From: Acidimicrobiia bacterium
GTDB taxonomy: Bacteria; Actinomycetota; Acidimicrobiia; IMCC26256
Direction of reading: 5' to 3'
Assembly (NCBI GenBank): GCA_023262065.1
Contig: JALRDW010000240.1
Location: 1-27,801 of the forward strand
DNA: 27,801 bases
Shown: one piece after another, positions 23,001 through 27,801 of the stretch
How positions within the stretch are numbered: the first letter of the stretch is position 1
How the letters are laid out: each line of letters opens with the position of its first letter
Translations under genes and position numbers: made by a program
The notes under the pieces: model-generated
Database searches by the model: none
What the model saw: only the letters and a program-made list of their open reading frames with translations
Told to the model about the DNA's origin: nothing

Positions 23001-24471
23001 TGAATCCCGGTTCGATGGGATCGCGGGTGTCCCCCCAGCGGTAGCTCGCGAAGTCGGAACCCGGCAGGGCGAGGACGCGGGTGCCGGGGTCGCCGGCCGA
23101 GAGGTCGCGGATCGCCCGCTGCCAGTACGAAGGGATCGCCTCGTCCCGCTCGAGGTACTCGCTGTAGTACCCGCCCGAGAGCGCAGGGACGGCGACCGCG
23201 AGGCAGAGGATCGCGACGAGGGCGGTCGCCGCGATCGCGAGCACGGGACGGTCGCGTTCGGCGTACCGGCGGGTCACCACATCCACGCCGGCCCCGAGGA
23301 GCGCGGCGAGTCCGAGGACGACGATCGGCACGGCCCGGTTCACGTTCCGGAGGGCGAACCCGGTCGAGGAGTTGAGCGTGAACCACTTGAACACCGAGCC
23401 GTACGGGGACGGATCGTCGTACGGGGCGGCTCCGACGGCGATCACCACGCCGACGACCACGAGGATCGCGAAGTAGATCCGGGCCCGCCACCGCACGAGC
23501 ACGGCTCCGGCGAACGCGAGCGCGGGGACGAGGAACGAGACGAAGATGAACGGGAGACGTTGGGTGAACGAGGAACGGGCGTCGTTCCACGGCCCGGTCC
23601 GATCGCCGCCGTAGAAGAACCAGTACCCGAGGCCCCGCACGATCTCGAACGGGGTGGACGTCGCGGTGACGGTACGCACCGTCTCGGTGAAGCGGAGGAT
23701 GTTGACCCCGAACCGCCCCTCGATGGCGAGGGCGAGGAACCACCACGCCGAGGTGATCGCCGTGAGGAGCGCGGTGCGCCACAGGAAGGCCCAGCCGTCC
23801 CGCCAGCGGGCCTCCCGCGCGCCGAGCACGGCGAACGGCAGCCACAGGGCCGGCCCGATGAGGCAGAACAGCAGGCTCGACGCGTTGAGCGAGCCCACGA
23901 GTTGGATCGAGATCGCGATGAGGGCCGGGTACAGCCAGCCCCGGTCGCGGATGCCGCGCCGGGTCCAGAGGATCCACCACGGCAGGGCCGCCCACGGCCC
24001 GAGCAGGAGGCTGTAGAAGCCGGCGTAGCCGAGCACGTAGGGGGTGAACGCGTACGCGAGGGTGGCCACGAGGACCCCGCCCCGCCCGATGCCGAACTCC
24101 CGGGCGAGCGCGCGCATGCCGAGTCCCGCGGCGAGCACGATCGTGCCCAGCCACAGGCGCTGGGCGACCCAGGCCGGCATCCCGAGGACGTCCTCGGTGA
24201 GCCAGTACCACGGACCCATCGGGAACAGGTAGCCGATCGTCTGGTGGCTCAACGTCCCCATGCCGATCTTCGCGTCCCACAGGGAGGCGGCCCGGGAGAT
24301 GAACCGGGTCGGATCGAGGTAGAGGTACGACTTCGTGTCGGCCGCGACCTTCCCCGGCCGCATCGCGAGGATGGGCAGGTAGGCGAGCGCAGCGAACGCG
24401 ACGAGGCCGAGCCGATCGAGCATGCGCTCGCGTCGCGTCGGACGTGCCGGGTCCGGGGTGGGCGCGCCCAT
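20053..24471 (-). CDS. aftD: AftD-like alpha-(1->3)-arabinofuranosyltransferase (DUF3367), GT-C membrane enzyme
   Basis: This is a 1472-residue protein, close to the roughly 1400 residues of mycobacterial AftD, which branches the arabinan of arabinogalactan and lipoarabinomannan using decaprenyl-phospho-arabinose. N-terminal MRPGKVAADTKSYLYLDP (37-54; D45 is the candidate catalytic Asp), LSHQTIGYLFPMGPWYWL and WVAQRLWLG are the family signature. About ten membrane helices follow to about residue 450. A large extracytoplasmic part carries two discoidin/F5-8-type carbohydrate-binding-like segments, with PAAAFDGDVKTGWRVD near 740-760 and ATDGDPTTAWVNV near 985-995. There is a Pro/Ala-rich linker near 1190-1225, and further C-terminal helices run from about 1305 to 1470. 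ATG 24471 lies two bases past the sulfatase-like gene's stop, so the two are co-transcribed. Donor and acceptor in this organism are unknown. Confidence 0.93.
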   Translation of the reverse strand: MGAPTPDPARPTRRERMLDRLGLVAFAALAYLPILAMRPGKVAADTKSYLYLDPTRFISRAASLWDAKIGMGTLSHQTIGYLFPMGPWYWLTEDVLGMPAWVAQRLWLGTIVLAAGLGMRALAREFGIGRGGVLVATLAYAFTPYVLGYAGFYSLLLGPWAALPWWILWTRRGIRDRGWLYPALIAISIQLVGSLNASSLLFCLIGPALWLPFAVLGAREARWRDGWAFLWRTALLTAITSAWWFLALAIEGRFGVNILRFTETVRTVTATSTPFEIVRGLGYWFFYGGDRTGPWNDARSSFTQRLPFIFVSFLVPALAFAGAVLVRWRARIYFAILVVVGVVIAVGAAPYDDPSPYGSVFKWFTLNSSTGFALRNVNRAVPIVVLGLAALLGAGVDVVTRRYAERDRPVLAIAATALVAILCLAVAVPALSGGYYSEYLERDEAIPSYWQRAIRDLSAGDPGTRVLALPGSDFASYRWGDTRDPIEPGFMDRPYVAREIVPWGSEQSLAFLQAVDRRVQDGSVDPDGLAEVLRLMGVGTVVLRLDLRTDQWNLIPSGALWKIMTDDPAHGLRAPVRYGDTIPGRLRFPELGDLTQPNVEQPDPPPVAIAEVEDPSPIIRSKAADAPILIAGDSEGIVDLSNASLLDSDRVVLFASSYRGAAQAMRDLPESTLLVLTDSNRRRGQRWGVLHDQFGYTEVAGEEALTVDPTDQRLDVFADETDAGRTVTELSGVRSLRATSYGIPSFGYVPGERPAAAFDGDVKTGWRVDAGVPVGNQRLEVVLERPTTTDHINITQVSPSAALSKSTRYRAIRSVRLTFDGDDSVVRTLTRASKGKRGQTLNFPERTFQRLDITIEDSTGKDIKEGLRRNAVGLSEVRIPDPDGDGTVRVTESMRVPTAMLRTLGAESLDHPLAIVLTREGTMDSTSFSRRFTLPTARSFSFAGTALLSPYARDQDIDRALGAPGAAQGAYTASSSARYVSVRTRAGSATDGDPTTAWVNVLGNPRAELKLTFPTPRTVDRMTIQVVTDGLHSVPRILTIRADKGPRRTVTLPVLATRSPTGLTEFPITFPEVTGRNIKVTVRKSVPVKRAQIVLPAAIAELGIDGTRRTYATDLAGECTDRIVTIDGRPFPVRIPGTVEAALDQEKLPLIPCGPDLTLGAGEHEIRVAESPRNPTGFDVSRIVLASAAGGGAAPAAEVAAAPPSTEPDPSSGARPAPADAQRRPTSAPRVEVVDETRWTSSLRITAATEPFWLVLGQSYNEGWRATAAGRDLGTPKLVDGYANGWYIRPQGTGPITVELAWAPQGAVNVALWVSLVGGIACLGVVLVGLGRRRGRPADRFEGPRLRTRGTRVGDAVGPRARLGLALGAAVVAGLTIAPVVGVLTGLLAWLAADGGRIRRAVRFAPPVLLLAVAIGIPVQQRIERHPAFFDWTSHFEWARWCVWFAVITLALDVLVASLRHEDPPVAADEHA

Positions 24472-24473
24472 CG

Positions 24474-26606
24474 TCAGTTGCCGATCCGTACCGGGGTGAG
24501 CACGGGTGCATCGGCGGGCCCCGTCACCACGAACGCCTCCACCCGGTTGCCCGACGGGGCGAAGAGCGTGGGTGCGAGGAGTGCGTAGTAGTAGGCGTCG
24601 TCGTTGCGCCGGAACTTGTCGGCCGTCCCGATGCCGGCGATGCGCCCGTTCAGGGCGAAGGCGAGGGTCCGGTCGCCGCCTGCGCCCTTGTAGTAGCCCT
24701 CCTGCCAGGTCTGGTGGAGGTCGAGCGCGTTCGGATCGAAGGTCGCGAGGCTCGCGGAGCCCGAGGGGATGTAGAGCTCACCCGGGGCGGGGTTCCGTGC
24801 GACCCCGAACTCGGCGACCGGTCGTCCGACCATGGCGCCGTACGGTCCGATCCGGAACGGGCGCAGCGCCGGGTCGCCGCCGGCCGGCGCGGCACGTCCG
24901 GCGACCGCCTCGGCCTGGAGCGGCACCCGCGGGAAGGTGAGGAACTCGCCCGGCTCGGCCACGAGCGAGTCCGGCAGCTGGATGTCGTCGGTCTCCCACT
25001 GGTAGAGCCGGATCGGCTCGTCGGGCGGGCGCGGCGCGCGGGCGGGGACGCCGTCGATGTCCCACGGGATCTCCGCGCCGATCAGATCGGCGATCGTGGG
25101 CAGGATGTCGATGGTGCGCATCGGGTGGTCGTCGAACGCACCCGTGGTCTGCCCGGGCTCCTTGATGAACAGCGGCGGGAACAGGATGTCCGCCGCCGTG
25201 GTCCGGCTCACCGTGCGCGCCTGCTCGTCGGGCCGGAAGGTGATCCCGTGGTCCGCCGTCACCACCACCACGGCGTCGTCCCACTCGCCGATGCGCTCGA
25301 GGCGCGAACGGATCTGCCCGAGCACGGTGTCGGCGGCCTGGAGCTGGAGGATGTGGAGCTCGCGTCCGATGGCCGCATCGCCCGCGCCGTTCCAGGCCGG
25401 GAAGTTCGCGGTGTCGAACACCGTCTCGACCTGTGGTCGGTGGAACTGGAAGGTCGAGAAGTACCGGAACGGCTGGTGGGGCAGGAGGATGTGGCCGTAG
25501 TCGAAGGTCGGTCGGTCGCCCCGGGTCAACGAGGTCACGAACCGGCGGGACTGGATCGCCGGATCGGGGATCCCGATCGGCGGCGCGTACGAGGAGGTCG
25601 CGGGCTGGAGGGCCACCGACGAGCGCCAGAGCGACGCCCCCTGGTCGAGGATGCTCCGGATCCGTGACCGGTGCCCGCCGCCGACCGCCGTGGTCGGGCA
25701 GGTTCCCGACGAGCACAGCGCGGTGACGTCGTCGTGGGCGTTGATCCGGTAGGTGCCCGACAGCAGGCGGAAGATCGAGTCCGGGTGGTCGGCTGCGACG
25801 GGGAGCGCCCCCTCGCGCGGGTACTGGCCGGTGAGGATCGAGGGGATCGCGACCTCGGTGTACGGCGCGACCGTGGTCATGTTGCGGTACGAGGTCGACG
25901 TCCGCTCGAGCGCAGCGAAGTTCGGGAACAGCTCGGCGTCGACCCGGCCGTTCCCGTCGAGGAGTGAACCGATCGGCAGTTCGTCGAACGCGAGGAGCAC
26001 GACCCGGTGCGGGTCCGTGATCCGGGCGCCGGCGGCCGAGACCGATGACGACGCGACGGCCCGGTGGGCGGGGGAGAGCGCGACGAACCAGATCGCGACG
26101 AACACCGGGGCGACGGCGAGGAGGAGCACGAACGCGGCGAAGGTGCGGGACCGGAGCCGGAGCGTCGCCGCGCCGAGGCCCGCAGCGATCGCGGCGGCGA
26201 CGAGCACCACGGGACCGGCGCCGAACGCGCTCTTGACGAACTGCAGCGCCCAGACGCCCACGCCGAGTCCGATGCAGACCGCGTGGAACCACCGACGGGC
26301 CCGGGGAACTGCGAGCCCGACGCCCACCTCGAGGATCCAGGCGATCCCCGGGACCACGAGGAGGGCGAGGAGGGCGACGATGAGGATGTCGAGCGTGTCC
26401 GCCCGCCGGGAGACGAAGATCCCCGCGTTGGCGGCGAGCAGGTTCAGCGTCGGGATGGTGACCGCGAACCCGGCGGCGGCGATCAGCTCGACGACCGACC
26501 GCACCTCGGCGCGCACCGGGCCGAGGCGGCGCGGGCGGACCGCGCCCGTGGGTGCTGCCGCACCCGACCCCTCGACGACTGCCACCCGATCCCCCTCGAT
26601 CCCCAT
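24474..26606 (-). CDS. Membrane sulfatase-superfamily enzyme (phosphoglycerol-transferase-like)
   Basis: This 710-residue protein has five N-terminal membrane helices (about 40-60, 71-98, 107-124, 131-149, 155-177), then a large sulfatase/alkaline-phosphatase-fold domain, the layout of LtaS/OpgB-type enzymes. Metal and nucleophile candidates are VVLLAFDELPIGS (D208, E209), APYTEVAIPSILTGQYP (T250), DYGHILLPHQPF (H372, H377) and VVVVTADHGITF (D452, H453). Such enzymes move phosphoglycerol or similar groups onto glycans, or hydrolyse sulfate/phosphate esters, outside the membrane. First gene of the envelope operon, with aftD two bases downstream. ATG 26606 has only a weak ribosome site. GTG 26585 (residue 8) has an excellent GAGGGGG five bases upstream and may be the true start. 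Confidence 0.88.
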   Translation of the reverse strand: MGIEGDRVAVVEGSGAAAPTGAVRPRRLGPVRAEVRSVVELIAAAGFAVTIPTLNLLAANAGIFVSRRADTLDILIVALLALLVVPGIAWILEVGVGLAVPRARRWFHAVCIGLGVGVWALQFVKSAFGAGPVVLVAAAIAAGLGAATLRLRSRTFAAFVLLLAVAPVFVAIWFVALSPAHRAVASSSVSAAGARITDPHRVVLLAFDELPIGSLLDGNGRVDAELFPNFAALERTSTSYRNMTTVAPYTEVAIPSILTGQYPREGALPVAADHPDSIFRLLSGTYRINAHDDVTALCSSGTCPTTAVGGGHRSRIRSILDQGASLWRSSVALQPATSSYAPPIGIPDPAIQSRRFVTSLTRGDRPTFDYGHILLPHQPFRYFSTFQFHRPQVETVFDTANFPAWNGAGDAAIGRELHILQLQAADTVLGQIRSRLERIGEWDDAVVVVTADHGITFRPDEQARTVSRTTAADILFPPLFIKEPGQTTGAFDDHPMRTIDILPTIADLIGAEIPWDIDGVPARAPRPPDEPIRLYQWETDDIQLPDSLVAEPGEFLTFPRVPLQAEAVAGRAAPAGGDPALRPFRIGPYGAMVGRPVAEFGVARNPAPGELYIPSGSASLATFDPNALDLHQTWQEGYYKGAGGDRTLAFALNGRIAGIGTADKFRRNDDAYYYALLAPTLFAPSGNRVEAFVVTGPADAPVLTPVRIGN

Positions 26607-26631
26607 CCGTGCGTTCCGGCTCGGGGTCGGA

Positions 26632-26637
26632 ACGCTA
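26632..26637 (-). promoter_or_regulatory. -10-like TAGCGT for the envelope operon
   Basis: On the minus strand TAGCGT ends 25 bases before ATG 26606 and 46 bases before the alternative GTG 26585. This is the only TANNNT hexamer I see in the 100-base region upstream of the four-gene cluster. Confidence 0.5.
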
Positions 26638-26655
26638 CCGGCTCCCCGGAAGGTT

Positions 26656-26698
26656 CCGGACGCGCCGGACCGGTCCGCCGGTGGTTCGGCGCGTCCGG
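26656..26698 (-). terminator. Hairpin after the alcohol dehydrogenase fragment
   Basis: CCGGACGCGCCG (26656-26667) and CGGCGCGTCCGG (26687-26698) are perfect 12-base arms around a 19-base loop that itself contains GACCGGTC. It begins eight bases after the dehydrogenase stop on the minus strand. No T-tract. Confidence 0.55.
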
Positions 26699-26706
26699 GT
26701 CGGGGG

Positions 26707-27345
26707 TCAGATCGCGAGGACCGTGCGGATCCCGCGCCCCGCTGCGAGGTCGGCGAAGGCGGTGTCGATGTCCTCGAGCGTGCCGCGGTGGGTGATCATC
26801 GACTCGAGGTCGAGCCGACCCCGCCGCCACAGGTCGAGCAGGCGCGGGATCTCGCGGCGCGAGTTCACGCTGCCGAGCAGGCAGCCGAGCAGGCGCTTGC
26901 CGCTCGCGGTGAACATGACGGCGGGGTCGATCACGATCGCCTCGTCGAGTGCGGGCGCACCGACGCAGGTCGTCGTCCCGCCGCCCCGGCAGGCGTCGAG
27001 GAGCGTCGAGATGAGGGACGCCCGCCCCGCGCATTCGAACGCGTGGTCCACGCCGACGCCGGTCCGCGCCATCACCGCGGCGACGAGGTCCTCGGACGTC
27101 GGATCGATGACGTCGGTCGCGCCCAGTCGGCGCGCGTGGTCCCGCCGTTCGGCGACCGGGTCCGACGCGATGATGGTGGTGGCTCCCGCGATGCGTGCGC
27201 CCTGCACCGCCGCGAGTCCGATCCCACCGAGACCCGCCACGAGCACGGTGTCGCCGGGCGCGACGGCGGCCGTGTTGAGCACGGCACCGACGCCGGTCTG
27301 CATCGCACACCCGATGACGCACGCGACGTCGAGGGGCGTGTCGTG
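26707..27345 (-). CDS. Zn-type alcohol dehydrogenase, 5' truncated at a contig junction
   Basis: About 210 C-terminal residues of a medium-chain dehydrogenase are present. DTPLDVACVIGCAMQTGVGAVLNTA is the usual start of the cofactor domain, then VLVAGLGGIGLAAVQGARIAGA (Rossmann fold), IASDPVAERRDHARRLGATDVID, VDHAFECAGRASLI and the C-terminal catalytic-domain return. The zinc-binding N-terminal half (GHE and the four-Cys lobe) is absent. The frame continues open to 27561, but those extra residues match no dehydrogenase; they are the antisense of a different gene on the plus strand. I therefore end the supported coding region at the junction zone 27331-27345. Enzymes of this type oxidise alcohols or reduce aldehydes with NAD(P). 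Whether the intact gene exists in the organism cannot be told here. Confidence 0.85.
   Translation of the reverse strand, partial: HDTPLDVACVIGCAMQTGVGAVLNTAAVAPGDTVLVAGLGGIGLAAVQGARIAGATTIIASDPVAERRDHARRLGATDVIDPTSEDLVAAVMARTGVGVDHAFECAGRASLISTLLDACRGGGTTTCVGAPALDEAIVIDPAVMFTASGKRLLGCLLGSVNSRREIPRLLDLWRRGRLDLESMITHRGTLEDIDTAFADLAAGRGIRTVLAI
27331..27345. other. Probable chimeric join (microhomology) between two unrelated genes
   Basis: Read leftward, these bases encode V-T-D-T-P-L of the dehydrogenase frame region. Read rightward in aligned codon phase, they encode E-G-R-V-V of the FAD-dependent dehydrogenase. Homology of both genes seems to reach into the same 15 or fewer bases, and both genes lose their 5' halves here. 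GC content changes from about 75% on the left (240 bases counted by hand) to about 66% on the right (441 bases counted). Confidence 0.75.
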
Positions 27346-27801
27346 ACCAACGGCATGAGCCAGTACTCGCGCAACGAGCGCAACGCCAATGCAGGCATCG
27401 TGGTGGGTGTCAACCCCAAAGAAGACTTCCCGGGCGGCCCCCTCGCCGGCGTCGCCTTGCAGGAAGCGCTGGAGTCCGCGGCCTACGTAGCGGGAGGCAG
27501 CAATTACTGCGCGCCCGCGCAGCTGGTGGGAGATTTCCTGCGCGGCGTGTCGTCCACGCAACTCGGTGATGTGCTGCCCTCGTACAAACCGGGCGTGCTG
27601 CTCGGCGATCTGTCACAGTCCCTGCCTGGGTACGCCATCGAGGCGATCCGCGAGGCCCTGCCCGTCTTCGGCAAACAGATCCGCGGTTTCGATGGTGCGG
27701 ACGCGGTGCTCACGGGCGTGGAGAGCCGCACTTCCTCCCCGGTACGCATCACCCGTGATGCCGAATCACTCCAAAGCCTGAACGTGCGCGGGCTCTACCC
27801 C
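27334..27801 (+). CDS. COG2509-type FAD-dependent dehydrogenase, internal fragment
   Basis: The plus-strand frame in phase with 27361 is free of stops from the junction to the end of the window (about 156 codons). It reads GRVVTNGMSQYSRNERNANA, IVVGVNPKEDFPGGPLAGVALQ, GGSNYCAPAQLVGDFLRG, SYKPGVLLGDLSQSLPGY, AIREALPVFGKQIRGF, AVLTGVESRTSSPVRITRDA and LQSLNVRGLYP. This is the C-terminal half of the widespread uncharacterised FAD-dependent dehydrogenase family COG2509 (NAD(P)/FAD-dependent oxidoreductase). Both ends are missing: the N-terminal FAD-binding part at the junction and the last part at the window edge. Codon use (AAA, GAA, TTG, CAA, GTA, TCA) and GC of about 66% differ from every other gene here. 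It is probably from another genome. Confidence 0.85.

Noticed and set aside
20980..24588. Long plus-strand frames of 548 and 608 codons opposite the AftD-like gene
   Set aside because: They are antisense shadows of a well-supported GT-C gene; the translations are Glu/Arg/Gly-rich without motifs.
27346..27561. N-terminal extension of the alcohol dehydrogenase frame
   Set aside because: It does not resemble the zinc-binding N-terminal half of dehydrogenases and is the exact antisense of a COG2509-like coding sequence.
1..27801. CRISPR array, tRNA, rRNA, insertion sequence or phage genes
   Set aside because: I looked for regular repeats, tRNA cloverleaf ends with CCA or TTCGA arms, transposase DDE motifs and terminal inverted repeats, and found none that could be supported by eye.

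Overview
The window is a very GC-rich actinobacterial contig piece (hand counts of lines 27061-27300 give about 75% GC). A BldD-type regulator, an AftD/DUF3367 arabinofuranosyltransferase-like membrane enzyme, an F420-type PPOX protein and Thr-rich surface linkers all fit Actinomycetota. The lack of mycolate-specific genes and the TANNNT promoter style make an Acidimicrobiia-like (Ilumatobacter/Iamia-type) organism my best guess. That placement is inference. I saw no tRNA, rRNA, CRISPR array, insertion sequence or phage gene, and no gene-free stretch above 300 bases.

Layout. 1-2019 (+): the 3' end of a coiled-coil protein, a Gmad2 lipoprotein and methylglyoxal synthase (mgsA). 2030-3327 (-): a nitroreductase and a nitrobindin-like beta-barrel. 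3494-4872 (+): bldD overlapping purU. 4965-8342 (-): an alpha/beta hydrolase lipoprotein, a CapA-like protein and a membrane-anchored beta-propeller. 8458-11483 (+): an SDR, a DUF4239 membrane protein and an orphan Leu/Ile/Val-type solute-binding lipoprotein. 11496-12014 (-): a secreted allene-oxide-cyclase-like barrel. 12117-12764 (+): a PaaI-type thioesterase, whose stop shares one CTAG with a convergent PPOX/DUF1214 pair (12761-14289, -). 14457-17194 (+): a YcnI-like protein, an SDR and an AttH/CrtC-like protein. The thioesterase, PPOX, DUF1214, SDR and AttH-like genes resemble lipid, terpenoid or steroid catabolic neighbourhoods of actinobacteria.

17223-26606 (-) is the most coherent system: a four-gene cell-envelope cluster transcribed right to left. 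It holds a membrane sulfatase/phosphoglycerol-transferase-like enzyme, a 1472-residue AftD-like GT-C glycosyltransferase, a single protein fusing a GT4 glycosyltransferase to a class I methyltransferase, and an FkbM methyltransferase. The methyltransferase half resembles, from memory, mycobacterial Rv0224c, and the GT4 half its neighbour Rv0225, both in the same chromosomal region as AftD (Rv0236c). The cluster probably assembles and methylates a lipid-linked or cell-wall glycan.

26707-27801 is anomalous. A zinc-type alcohol dehydrogenase (-) loses its N-terminal half at about 27331-27345. There it runs head-to-head, with shared bases, into the C-terminal part of an unrelated COG2509-type FAD-dependent dehydrogenase (+), at about 66% GC and with AAA/GAA/TTG-containing codon use. 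This looks like a chimeric contig join rather than real biology, and everything right of about 27345 should be treated as possibly from another organism.

Regulation seen in the sequence: most transcription units have a TANNNT (-10-like) hexamer upstream, some so close that leaderless or near-leaderless mRNA is likely. Gene ends often carry strong GC hairpins without a T-tract.
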